Shown here in pieces: positions 26,180 through 34,320 of a stretch of 64,000 nucleotides of DNA. Below the pieces are notes generated by a model. That model did not search any database and had not been told where the DNA came from. It saw only the letters and a list, made by a program, of their open reading frames with translations. Within the stretch, counting starts at the first letter, position 1. Each line of letters starts with the position of its first letter. The stretch is from contig DAPW01000032.1 of assembly GCA_002502245.1 (NCBI GenBank), positions 62,001 through 126,000 on the forward strand, given 5' to 3'. The position numbers and the translations under genes are program-made. The DNA is from Methanoregula sp. UBA154 (GTDB lineage: Archaea > Halobacteriota > Methanomicrobia > Methanomicrobiales > Methanospirillaceae).

Positions 26180-26650
26180 ATGATAGTAATCGGCATCGAC
26201 CCCGGGATAGCCCGCGTGGGGTACGGGGTCATTGCGGTCAGGAACCGGAATCCCGAGCCCATCTGCTATGGCTGCATCGAGTCAGACAAGGACAAGTCCC
26301 CGTCAGCGCGGCTGCTGCATATCTACTCCGAAGTTACCGCCCTTATCGGGAGATACCCGCCGGCCCATATCGCGGTCGAAAAACTGTTCTTCTCCAGAAA
26401 CATTACCTCCGCCATGAGCGTCAGCGAGGCGCGGGGTGTCATCCTCCTGCTGGCCGGACAACAGGAGATCCCGGTGACGGAATACACCCCGAACCAGGTC
26501 AAACAGGCCATCACCGGGTCGGGACGGGCCGACAAGCGCCAGATGCAGGAGATGATACAGCGGCTGCTCCGGCTTCCTGAACTCCCGAAACCCGATGATG
26601 CGGCGGATGCCCTTTCGATTGCCTTATGTCATATCCATATCCTGAGATAG
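26180..26650 (+). CDS. ruvC: Holliday junction resolvase RuvC
   Basis: Encodes 156 residues with the bacterial RuvC active site: Asp7 (GIDPGIARVGYG), Glu67 (VEKLFF) and the C-terminal pair Asp140/Asp143 (KPDDAADALSIA), matching the spacing of the E. coli catalytic residues. It cuts Holliday junctions symmetrically. RuvC is bacterial; most archaea use the unrelated Hjc. Together with the following ruvA and ruvB it forms a bacterial-style ruvCAB operon, most simply explained by horizontal transfer into this lineage. Confidence 0.95.
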   Translation: MIVIGIDPGIARVGYGVIAVRNRNPEPICYGCIESDKDKSPSARLLHIYSEVTALIGRYPPAHIAVEKLFFSRNITSAMSVSEARGVILLLAGQQEIPVTEYTPNQVKQAITGSGRADKRQMQEMIQRLLRLPELPKPDDAADALSIALCHIHILR

Positions 26651-26654
26651 TACC

Positions 26655-27254
26655 ATGATCGCGCTCCTTTCCGGTGAAGCGGTCCTCACGGGAGACCGCT
26701 GGGTTGTCATCGAGGTACAGGGTGTCGGGTACCAGGTGCAGGTCACCCAGCCGGCCCTCCGGCAGCTGGCAGACGCCCGGGGGCCGGTAAAACTCTACAC
26801 CCACATGGTTGTCCGCGAGGATGCCATCACCCTGTACGGATTCCTGCACCAGGGTGAACTGGAGATGTTCCGGATTCTCATCGGTGTGACCGGTATCGGC
26901 CCGCAGATCGCCATGAATATCCTCTCCCAGACAGGGATAGAGGAGTTTGCCATCGCAATTCTCAACGAGGACGAGAAATCCCTGACTCGGATCCCGGGTA
27001 TCGGGGCAAAGGGTGCAAAACGACTGATCCTGGAGCTCCGTGACAAGATGAGGAAGATCAGCGAGACGATCCCCCAAAGCGGGATCGGAACCGGCAGCAT
27101 GGCAGTTCACGATGCGATAAGCGCTCTCGTCTCGCTCGGATTTTCCGAGACCGAATCGCGCGATGCGGTCACGAGCGCTGCCCGGGCATCCGGTAGTTCC
27201 CCAACCGTGCAGGTTCTTATCAAGGCAGCACTGGCCCGGCTGAAGGAGCGGTAA
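26655..27254 (+). CDS. ruvA: Holliday junction DNA helicase subunit RuvA
   Basis: Encodes 199 residues in three parts: an OB-fold N-terminus (MIALLSGEAVLTGDRWVVIEVQGVGYQV), tandem helix-hairpin-helix motifs (GVTGIGPQIAMNIL and RIPGIGAKGAKRLILEL), and the C-terminal RuvB-binding domain (AVHDAISALVSLGFSETES). RuvA tetramers clamp the junction and load RuvB. The gene starts 4 bases after ruvC. Confidence 0.95.
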   Translation: MIALLSGEAVLTGDRWVVIEVQGVGYQVQVTQPALRQLADARGPVKLYTHMVVREDAITLYGFLHQGELEMFRILIGVTGIGPQIAMNILSQTGIEEFAIAILNEDEKSLTRIPGIGAKGAKRLILELRDKMRKISETIPQSGIGTGSMAVHDAISALVSLGFSETESRDAVTSAARASGSSPTVQVLIKAALARLKER

Positions 27255-27258
27255 GCCC

Positions 27259-28260
27259 ATGTCCGAGCGGATAATCTCACCGGCACCTCTTTTGGAAGAG
27301 GGCGAGGATCTCACAATCCGGCCGGGGCGGCTCGACGAGTTTATCGGACAGGTTCAGGTCAAGGAGAGCCTGAAGATCGCTATCGAGGCAGCACAGAAAC
27401 GGGACGAACCCATCGACCACATCCTCTTTTCCGGGCCACCGGGGCTTGGCAAGACCACGCTCGCCCATATCATTGCCCGTGAACTTACGGCAACCATCCG
27501 AACAACGACGGGCCCGGTCCTCGAGAAACCGGGTGATATTGCTGCGCTCCTCACCCCGCTCCAGCGCGGGGACATCCTCTTCATTGACGAGATCCACCGT
27601 ATTAACCCCGTCGTAGAGGAGGTGCTCTACCCGGCAATGGAGGATTTCTTCATCGATGTGATGATCGGGGAGGGGCCGAGCGCCCGCTCGATCAAGCTGA
27701 ACCTCGAACAGTTCACCCTTATCGGGGCCACCACCAAGCAGGGGCTCCTCGGCGCACCGTTCCGTGACCGCTTTGGTATCGTCTCGCGGCTCGACCTGTA
27801 CGATCCCGCCGACCTTGCCCGGATCGTGACCCGGAGTGCCTCGATCCTGAAGATCCCGATCACACCTGATGGAGCGGAGGAGATCGCGAAGCGGAGCCGG
27901 GGTACCCCCCGGATTGTGAACCGGCTCCTGCGAAGGGTGCGGGATTATGCCACGGTCAAGGCGGACGGCACGATAACGCGCGAGATCACGTCGACTGCCC
28001 TGGCGATGATGCAGATCGACGAGCTGGGCCTCGACGAGCTGGACCGGCGCATCCTGTCGGTCGTTGCCAACGACTTCAACGGAGGCCCGGTCGGCGTCAA
28101 GACAATCGCTATCTCGGTAGGTGAAGAGGTCAGGACGATCGAGGACGTGTACGAACCCTTCTTAATCCAGATCGGGTTTCTCAAGCGCACCCCGCAGGGC
28201 CGGGAGGTCACGCCAGCGGCAAAAAAACATCTCAACAACCCGCAGAAGACACTGGTATGA
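27259..28260 (+). CDS. ruvB: Holliday junction branch migration ATPase RuvB
   Basis: Encodes 333 residues. The AAA+ motor has Walker A GPPGLGKTT, Walker B LFIDEIHR and sensor 1 LIGATTKQGLLGAPFRDRFG, followed by a winged-helix C-terminus (GGPVGVKTIAISVGEEVRTIEDVYEPFLIQIGFLKRTPQGR). It drives branch migration with RuvA. Length and motifs are fully bacterial, and the gene follows ruvA by 4 bases. Confidence 0.96.
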   Translation: MSERIISPAPLLEEGEDLTIRPGRLDEFIGQVQVKESLKIAIEAAQKRDEPIDHILFSGPPGLGKTTLAHIIARELTATIRTTTGPVLEKPGDIAALLTPLQRGDILFIDEIHRINPVVEEVLYPAMEDFFIDVMIGEGPSARSIKLNLEQFTLIGATTKQGLLGAPFRDRFGIVSRLDLYDPADLARIVTRSASILKIPITPDGAEEIAKRSRGTPRIVNRLLRRVRDYATVKADGTITREITSTALAMMQIDELGLDELDRRILSVVANDFNGGPVGVKTIAISVGEEVRTIEDVYEPFLIQIGFLKRTPQGREVTPAAKKHLNNPQKTLV

Positions 28261-29023
28261 GCATGCACCTGTGTGAATCCGGGGTACTCTTGCGCCATCC
28301 CCTTTCCTGTGCGCGATCTTCCATGGGTACAACAACCCTCCCGACCCACACGGCGCGTTTGCTGCCGGTACCGCAGGAAACCTGCCAGGTTAAAGCGTCT
28401 CCTTTCTGTACAGCCGCATCATCCGCTCTGTATCGCAAGGTCCCCCGGTGCACAAAAAACGGCCGCCCCATGGGGAAGATGAAGAACTCTCAACTGTCCT
28501 TATCCCCACGCCGTGAAGGGCAGTGAGCCGGAATATATCCTCGGAGTGAGAATGAACTCCGGCAAGGGCCCGTGCATGACTGCACCTGTGATTCCCCTGA
28601 CAGAGCCAGCCTTTCAGAGAGACATCCCGCACTCCTGGGTCCCTTCCGAAGGGCACCCCTGATGGCATCCGGCGTGACCGCGGCGCACCGCTTCTCCATC
28701 CGCTTCCGGATGGTCTCCGCTGCCTTTGTCGAGACCAGCTGTCGGGCAGTACCCCGCGATAAGTGTAGTAAAGTGGTATGGCATAACCGGGTGCTCGATC
28801 AATCCAATTCATCGATGCTCGTCCCAGGTTTTCTGTCACGCTTCCTGAGGCGATTTATCCCAGTTCTGCCGTACCGGACGATGCGGGTATCCTCCGGACC
28901 TGTGGTTGCCCCGGGGATTTTCAGGTTTCTATTGAAGGCTGCAGACTGGATGATCCGAGGGCAGTGTGCAGTTCGGTTGTATTTCCGAACCTTTATCACT
29001 GAACCGGTTCCTGATTGTAACAG
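28261..29023. other. Long stretch with decayed coding traces only
   Basis: No intact gene is supported. Minus-strand segments look protein-like but sit in different frames: one around 28640-28750 reads RQLVSTKAAETIRKRMEKRC and continues AAVTPDAIRGAL, and another at 28390-28540 ends DTERMMRLYRKETL before a stop. This suggests a frameshifted, decaying gene of unknown family between ruvB and the acylphosphatase gene. No RNA gene was recognised. Confidence 0.35.
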
Positions 29024-29299
29024 ATGGAACGGATCACTGCCGTTGCAAAGGGCCAGGTACAGGGGGTCGGCTACCGGAACTTTGTTGCGGCCTGTGCGCA
29101 CGCAACCGGGATACACGGCCGCGTCCGGAACCTGCCCGACGGAACGGTCGAGATCGTGGCTGAGAGCTCGCCTGCAGCGCTCGATGACTTCATCCGCCTT
29201 GCCCATGCACGGAACAATCCGGTTATCTGTGTCGAGGGAATTGCGGTGAAGAGAGCTCCGGCAACCGGGGAGTTCCACGGGTTCCATGCAGTCTGGTGA
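29024..29299 (+). CDS. acyP: Acylphosphatase
   Basis: Encodes 91 residues, the standard length. The phosphate-binding loop GQVQGVGYRNF supplies the catalytic Arg18, and Asn36 in GRVRNLPDG is the second catalytic residue. The enzyme hydrolyses acyl phosphates such as carbamoyl or acetyl phosphate. It stands alone on the plus strand. Confidence 0.93.
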   Translation: MERITAVAKGQVQGVGYRNFVAACAHATGIHGRVRNLPDGTVEIVAESSPAALDDFIRLAHARNNPVICVEGIAVKRAPATGEFHGFHAVW

Positions 29300-29627
29300 G
29301 CTCGCGAAAAAAATCCTCTTTTACCCCGTATCAACCACATTTCCCCGGGCAACCGATCCGAAGGGAATATGACCGTCGGACCCGCAGCCCGCTCATGCAA
29401 TTCTTCATACCTCACCTTCGGGATTCGACCGCTCGAAGAGCTGCGGCTCTGTTCAGGCATTTTCTTCGCTCCGCGGACACCAGCCTCCAATGGAGGCTTT
29501 GAAGGTCCTGGCGTGAGTTCTTCTCATCTTCTGATGGATGCCCTGCGGAAATTCTCACTGATATGTACCGTTTCATTTTTTGAGGCTCCACCCAATTCCT
29601 AAATATGACCGTAACCATCAGTATCGC
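29300..29627. other. Intergenic stretch with a small perfect hairpin
   Basis: AGCCTCCAATGGAGGCT at 29482-29498 is a perfect 7-base-pair inverted repeat with a 3-base loop. No gene or known RNA family was recognised around it. Confidence 0.4.
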
Positions 29628-30059
29628 ATGGCAAACATTGCGTACTTCGATATCCCGCCCAACAATGTTGACCGCGCAAAGCACTTCTACCACGCCCTTC
29701 TCGGCTGGGAGATCAAACCAGCCAAACCTCACCCGACCAGTTGCAGATCGCGGCCATGCAATATCACGATATCATCACCGGAAATGCAGAGGGCGGCACG
29801 ATGAATATGGGCGGGTTGTACAAGCGGCAGGGAAATGAGACCATCAAGAACTTTGTGAAAGTTGAAAACATTGACAGCGTGCTTGAGAAGGTGGAGAAGC
29901 TCGGAGGCAGGATCATGATGCCAAAGGAGATGATCCCGGGGGTCGGGCTGGTCTCCATGGTCCAGGACACTAAAAGGAAATGTCATCGGTATCTGGAAGC
30001 CGGATACCCAGGCTTCGTCCGGTTGTTGTGCAGGTCAGTTTGTTTTAAAATCCCGGTAA
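29628..30059 (+). pseudogene. Frameshifted VOC (glyoxalase-like) family gene
   Basis: Three in-order pieces of a VOC protein lie in two frames. From ATG 29628, MANIAYFDIPPNNVDRAKHF continues to about 29715. A shift leads into PDQLQIAAMQYHDIITGNAE through GGRIMMPKEMIPGVGLVSMVQDT. At the AAAA run at 29972-29975 the frame returns and reads GNVIGIWKPDTQ to a TAA at 30057-30059. Either the gene has decayed or the sequence has two indel errors. An intact product would be about 143 residues, a metal-dependent dioxygenase or lyase fold of unknown substrate. Confidence 0.8.
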
Positions 30060-30109
30060 AATTACCGGCAGATTATTTTATCCTGGCAGTGACCATTTTT
30101 CCGGCTGGT

Positions 30110-31177
30110 TCAGGCAGCGAGCCGGCGTGCAGCGGCAACCGCGCCCTCCGCATCCGCTGCAACGGCATCGGCACCGACCCGCTTCCAGAGGTCCGGGATG
30201 ATCGCAAATGGATTTCCGCCGACAATGATCTTTACCGGCGTTAGATCCGCATCCGCCCGGAGCGACCGGACCAGGTACCGAAGGTCGGGGAGACGGGACG
30301 GCATGGTGATGGAGAGGATGACAACGCCGGCCTCCCGCCCCTTTACCGCATCAAGGATACTCTTTACCGGTGTGTTCGCCCCGGTGTAGTACACGTCCCA
30401 GCCGTCCATCTCAAGGAAGTCCGCCACGATACGGAGCCCTATCTCATGGAGTTCCTCACCCGCGCAGGCAGCCACGATCGTTTTTTTCCGCCGGATGTTC
30501 CCGCCCGCTGCAACGATACGGTCATGCCGCTGATCCATGATCCGGTGGATCGCACTGCTCACGAAATGCTCCTGTGCTATGGTCGCCTCATCCAGCTGCC
30601 AGAGCCGTCCTGTCTCCCGGAGGACCGGCTGGAAGATACTGGTGTAGATCTCCTTCACCGGGGTGCCGGCCGCAAGGGCTTTGTCGATAACGGCGGCAGC
30701 CCGGTCACGTTCTCCTGCAAGGAGGTATCTGAGGAATGACCGGGCAACCGGGGAGAGCGGTATGCGGTCCTCCGGACCCGGGGGGGTTCCTGCCGGTGGG
30801 GATTTCAGGGCAGTGACAGCCTTCCCGGCAAACGCTCCTGCATTCTTGCGGTAATTCTGGGGAAGCTCCCGCGAGAGGACGTCTTTGAAAACAGAGAAGA
30901 ACGAGGCAGCAAATTTTTCAGGAAAGTGCCCGGTGACGAAGCGGGACTGAACCCAGCGGGCATGGTCGATAAGAAACGCAGGGCTGGCGGTTGCCAGTGA
31001 TTCTTCGAGGCTCCGGAGCGCGGCCAGGAACGCTTCCCGTACCTGCACCCTGCGCTCCATACTGAAATTATTCCAGGTCTTCGGATACTTCTCAGAGAAC
31101 TTTTCCAGCATTTTTCCTGCAAGATACTCCCGGTTCAGGCTGACAGGATGGTAAAGGGCGGCCTGTGCGTCTTTCAT
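30110..31177 (-). CDS. Cobalamin-binding regulatory/corrinoid protein (B12-binding-2 plus B12-binding domains)
   Basis: Encodes 355 residues. An N-terminal region (1-120) of unknown type is followed by a helical cap domain (about 150-235, with IFQPVLRETGRLWQLDEATIAQEHFVSSAI) and a Rossmann-like B12 domain (about 240-350, KKTIVAACAGEELHEIG...YYTGANTP...GGNPF). The E-L-H-E-I-G sequence stands in place of the DxHxxG lower-ligand motif. This pairing occurs in light or B12 sensors such as CarH and in methyltransferase corrinoid proteins. No methyltransferase or MerR DNA-binding domain is present, so a sensor or signalling role is a guess. Confidence 0.8.
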   Translation of the reverse strand: MKDAQAALYHPVSLNREYLAGKMLEKFSEKYPKTWNNFSMERRVQVREAFLAALRSLEESLATASPAFLIDHARWVQSRFVTGHFPEKFAASFFSVFKDVLSRELPQNYRKNAGAFAGKAVTALKSPPAGTPPGPEDRIPLSPVARSFLRYLLAGERDRAAAVIDKALAAGTPVKEIYTSIFQPVLRETGRLWQLDEATIAQEHFVSSAIHRIMDQRHDRIVAAGGNIRRKKTIVAACAGEELHEIGLRIVADFLEMDGWDVYYTGANTPVKSILDAVKGREAGVVILSITMPSRLPDLRYLVRSLRADADLTPVKIIVGGNPFAIIPDLWKRVGADAVAADAEGAVAAARRLAA

Positions 31178-31317
31178 GCTTGTTGTGCTCCAGCTGTTAA
31201 GAGAGGAATCCCGCTGAAGGGTTATTATTGTTCTGTTGTCACGGTCACGCAGGGCCTGCAGGGCGTCCGCTCCTTGTCATTTCATGATCCGGCACGCACC
31301 GGAGAAAATAGGAAATA

Positions 31318-32478
31318 CTACCGGGAAACAACCGACCGCATCAGGGCCATGACACCCGGCTTCTTTGGATTTTGCGATACCGGCGCACCAAATCGCACCA
31401 TCCCCGGCAAGGGCGCTTCGAACATCTCCCTGTTGAGCCGCTCGTTGAGCTCGTCAAAGATCCGTTTGTAGGCAACACAGTGGGGGTCAACGCCGTCCAG
31501 CGACCCGCCCGAGGGAGCGATCGCGTTGTAGGGACAGCCGCCCCGGCAGTACCTGATGTGCGTGCAGTCTTTGCACGCCGTATCCACGTATTCCGAGAAC
31601 GCCGTCATGCGCCTGCCGGGCTCCGACCCCATGAGCTGCTCCATTGTCGGCTTGTCCCGCACGTTGCCCATAACCCATTCCGGCATCCCGACAAAGCGGT
31701 AGCAGGGGTAGATACTCCCATCCGGACCTATGGCAAAGGTGTTGCCCATACAGTTGACATAGGTGCAGACACTCCCCCGGCGGGTAAACACGCACCGGCA
31801 GAGATCGTTGATATTCATCACCTCCATCTTCCCGAGGTTCTCGAGCGACTTGTCAAGGAGGTAGATGAGCAGATCGCCGTACTCCTCCGGCTCCAGTGCC
31901 CACTCCTTCGGGTTCTCCGAGCGGAGCGAGGGCAGGGCCGGGTGGAGTTTTAAGACAAAACCCTTCTCCTTAAAGAAATTGAAGATCTCCTCCCGGTGCT
32001 TCACTGACTTGTTCGTGAAGGTGCAGATGAACCGCACTGAAAGGCCGGCTTCCCGGGCAATCCCGTACCCCTTCATGCACCGTGCAAAATACCCCTCGCC
32101 CCGCTGGGAATCGGTGATCTCCTCCGGGCCATCGATGCTCGATCCGAGGGGTACGCGATATTCCGCGAGCACGGAGGCAATCTCCGGCGTCATCCGCCAG
32201 AGGTTTGTCTGCATCGCAAAATCGGGAGTGAGTTCAGCAAGCTCACCGGCAAGCAGGGGCAGCGCCTGCCGGTAGAAATCAGCACCGGCAAGGAGCGGTT
32301 CCCCGCCGTGGAACGTAAAGGTGACCCGGTCAGAGCGGAAATTCTTGAGCCACGCAACAACGTCTTTCACCGTATCGATGCTCATGACCGGTGCTCCCTC
32401 CTCAGAACTCCAGCAGTACTTGCATCTGCCGGGGCACCCCAGCGTCGGGATGATCATGATGTGGAAGGGATTTTTCAT
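31318..32478 (-). CDS. Radical SAM/SPASM enzyme, peptide-modifying or sulfatase-maturase type
   Basis: Encodes 386 residues. The cluster motif is Cys15-x3-Cys19-x2-Cys22 (CPGRCKYC), followed by the SAM-binding FTFHGGEPLL. A C-terminal SPASM region binds further FeS clusters: CRCVFTRRGSVCTYVNC and CKDCTHIRYCRGGCPYNA, then a later Cys in PHCVAYK. Enzymes of this architecture mature sulfatases or crosslink ribosomal peptides. No sulfatase lies nearby, so a peptide substrate is plausible. GGAGG lies 13 bases before ATG 32478. A 29-residue Cys peptide is encoded about 800 bases upstream on the other strand. Confidence 0.88.
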   Translation of the reverse strand: MKNPFHIMIIPTLGCPGRCKYCWSSEEGAPVMSIDTVKDVVAWLKNFRSDRVTFTFHGGEPLLAGADFYRQALPLLAGELAELTPDFAMQTNLWRMTPEIASVLAEYRVPLGSSIDGPEEITDSQRGEGYFARCMKGYGIAREAGLSVRFICTFTNKSVKHREEIFNFFKEKGFVLKLHPALPSLRSENPKEWALEPEEYGDLLIYLLDKSLENLGKMEVMNINDLCRCVFTRRGSVCTYVNCMGNTFAIGPDGSIYPCYRFVGMPEWVMGNVRDKPTMEQLMGSEPGRRMTAFSEYVDTACKDCTHIRYCRGGCPYNAIAPSGGSLDGVDPHCVAYKRIFDELNERLNREMFEAPLPGMVRFGAPVSQNPKKPGVMALMRSVVSR

Positions 32479-32592
32479 TACTCATTTTTCCTCCCGTAAC
32501 GGGATATTTGTTTTCATCCGGCCGGTGCGGCCGGGCGGGATGAAACGAGTACCGGTAAAGGAAAGCCGGTATACAAAAAGGGGAAGTGAACG

Positions 32593-33135
32593 TTACCGGA
32601 GGAATATCGGGAATGACGGAACGTTTCCGGTGATCACGTAGAGGAAGATTCCAAGGATCGCCGGGGAGCTCAAAAAGATGATCGTGAGACCTGCCGTTAC
32701 AAGCGCAAACGTCCTGAGGATCCCTCTTCTCGAATGGTAGGCACCAAGGCCGATAAGCCCGAACCCGATCCCACCGATAAGAGCGGGGATGATCACCAGA
32801 GGATCAAGGAACAGGTTGATGCGGGAGACGAGCGAGTTGAACAGGGGAAACATCAGCGTGTACAGCACCAGCGGGATGAAGAACCCGGCAAGGATCGAGC
32901 TGTACCGGAATCCCTCGAGCAGGATGAATACCGGCAAAAGGATGGCAAAGAGGACAGCGATCCCCATGACGAGCCGGAAGAGCGGGATTGCCTCACCCTT
33001 GGCCCCTGTCATAAGGAAGAGGAGCCATGCGATGAGGAGCGACTGGAGGAAGACAACCGCAAAAACAATGTCCGCAAATTTTCCTGGCGAGAGTCTGGAA
33101 GCCAGGTTTGGTTTTGGAAGTTCGTAGGTGGTCAT
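32593..33135 (-). CDS. Hypothetical membrane protein with five helices
   Basis: Encodes 180 residues from ATG 33135 (MTTYELPKPNLASRLSPGKF); a start at 33147 is also in frame. Hydrophobic segments lie at about 21-42, 51-72, 80-100, 110-133 and 146-175. I do not recognise the family; it resembles the short Yip1-like or DUF-type membrane proteins common in Methanomicrobiales. It lies upstream of the radical SAM gene on the same strand with a 114-base gap. Confidence 0.7.
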   Translation of the reverse strand: MTTYELPKPNLASRLSPGKFADIVFAVVFLQSLLIAWLLFLMTGAKGEAIPLFRLVMGIAVLFAILLPVFILLEGFRYSSILAGFFIPLVLYTLMFPLFNSLVSRINLFLDPLVIIPALIGGIGFGLIGLGAYHSRRGILRTFALVTAGLTIIFLSSPAILGIFLYVITGNVPSFPIFLR

Positions 33136-33255
33136 AGGATATTTCACCGGCCTGAACCACGGGCCCTGATGAACTAATCATAATTACCTGTATTTAATAA
33201 TCACCCTTGTACCGCTTAAAAGCCCGGAACTTTCCGCGATTTGTGTAAAACCGGG

Positions 33256-33263
33256 AATATATA
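33256..33263 (+). promoter_or_regulatory. TATA box of the small peptide unit
   Basis: AATATATA lies 45 bases before ATG 33301. With an archaeal spacing of about 25 bases, transcription would begin near 33285, just before the GGAG ribosome binding site at 33289-33292. Confidence 0.55.
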
Positions 33264-33300
33264 CCGATTACCATACTTTTTTTGCTCTGGAGAAACGGGC

Positions 33301-33390
33301 ATGAACTATGTCAGTTCATACCGGAACCATGAAAATTGCAGATGTGAGGGCTCCCCGCATCAGTGCCCCTTGCGGGGAACGGCGGGGTAG
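33301..33390 (+). CDS. Predicted 29-residue Cys-containing peptide
   Basis: The frame from ATG 33301 to TAG 33388-33390 encodes MNYVSSYRNHENCRCEGSPH plus nine more residues (QCPLRGTAG). It has three cysteines, at 13, 15 and 22. Support for a gene comes from its setting: a TATA box at 33256, GGAG exactly eight bases before ATG, and a T8 terminator six bases after the stop. It could be a substrate for the nearby SPASM radical SAM enzyme or a regulatory peptide. Alternatively, the transcript is a small non-coding RNA. I know of no homologue. Confidence 0.45.
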   Translation: MNYVSSYRNHENCRCEGSPHQCPLRGTAG

Positions 33391-33403
33391 TTCCGTTTTT
33401 TTT
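33355..33403 (+). terminator. Hairpin and T8 terminator of the small peptide unit
   Basis: CCCCGC near 33354-33359 can pair with GCGGGG at 33372-33377, and a run of eight T follows at 33396-33403. Archaeal termination needs mainly the T run. Confidence 0.6.
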
Positions 33404-33959
33404 AAAAATGCTCCCGGTTATTGACCCGCCGCGGGGGCGCCCCTTTTAGGTGCGGCGGCGTTCATCGCAAATTATTGAGAGAGCAAAAAATCCTAAAATC
33501 ATATCTGTTTACTGCAATTTTCATGGGAAATCCTTCGTACAATTCTGACGCTCTTTTTGGGGCTTCGCCCCCGCCGCTGTGGCATCCGAGAACTGTGATA
33601 ACGCCGTATGAGCTGATCAATTTTAATGAGGACGGTCCAGATAATTCCACGGCATCACATGCGCGATTGAGCCCCCAACGGGGGCAGGGCTGGCGCAAGG
33701 GGGGGAGATTTAATCACGTTACGATGATTTCCCCAGAGCACCCTTTTTTGTGTCCGGGCTCTTTTGGACAGGAAAACTGCTCATTCCCTGAAAGATGGAG
33801 TCTTCGAGGTTCCAACAAATAAATAATGCATGTAAAAGAGGATTCAGGAACGGTGAACGGGATGATAGCTCAATGCATCGAATGACCCGCAACGGGAATA
33901 TCAGATGAGATCATGAAAACGAGATAAGAACTCTATCAAACCGGTGCCAAAGAGCGGGA
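33404..33959. other. Intergenic stretch with GC-rich hairpins
   Basis: CGCCGC and GCGGCG around 33428-33458 form a strong hairpin, and GGGGCTTCGCCCC at about 33559-33571 forms another. A short plus-strand frame (about 33421-33822) and its antisense counterpart both look random. The stretch may hold decayed mobile or repeat sequence, but no family was recognised. Confidence 0.35.
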
Positions 33960-34271
33960 CTATATCCGGGCCTGGCTGATCATCCCCGAAAGGGGAGCAA
34001 CGCTGATATCCTTCCGTTTTACCAGATACCGGCACTTCGGGGGATCCGACGGATGTGTCGCACCAGCCTGTTCGATCCTCACCACGATATACGGGAACCG
34101 GCCAAAGGACCCGGATTTCAGCCGCCGGAGGAACCCGGAGACGTTGTTGCACTGGTACCGGGTCAGGCCGAAACGGTAGCGGAGCTCCTGCACGGTGATC
34201 CAGCATTCCTCCGTTTCCTGTTCCTGCATGAACTGCTCCAGCAGTTCCGGCATCCCGGGATATTTTCTCAT
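33960..34271 (-). CDS. Small winged-helix-like protein, copy 1
   Basis: Encodes 103 residues. A short N-terminal helix (PGMPELLEQFMQEQ) precedes a helix-turn-helix-like stretch (ITVQELRYRFGLTRYQCNNVSGFLRRL) and a beta hairpin (FGRFPYIVVRIEQ), a plausible winged helix. It aligns with the protein at 37595-37936 and with a decayed copy at 41770-41959, so it is a local paralogous family. It lies 49 bases downstream of mrp on the same strand as the last gene of the atwA operon. The family name is unknown to me; a regulatory role is inferred. Confidence 0.75.
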   Translation of the reverse strand: MRKYPGMPELLEQFMQEQETEECWITVQELRYRFGLTRYQCNNVSGFLRRLKSGSFGRFPYIVVRIEQAGATHPSDPPKCRYLVKRKDISVAPLSGMISQARI

Positions 34272-34320
34272 ACCCGTTTCCGGTTAGTATCCAGAAGGCC
34301 CCGTTCTCGCAGCCCTGCAA

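Noticed and set aside
33421..33822. A 133-residue plus-strand frame after the small peptide unit
   Set aside because: It starts inside a strong hairpin, is low in secondary-structure pattern, and its antisense frame looks equally good.
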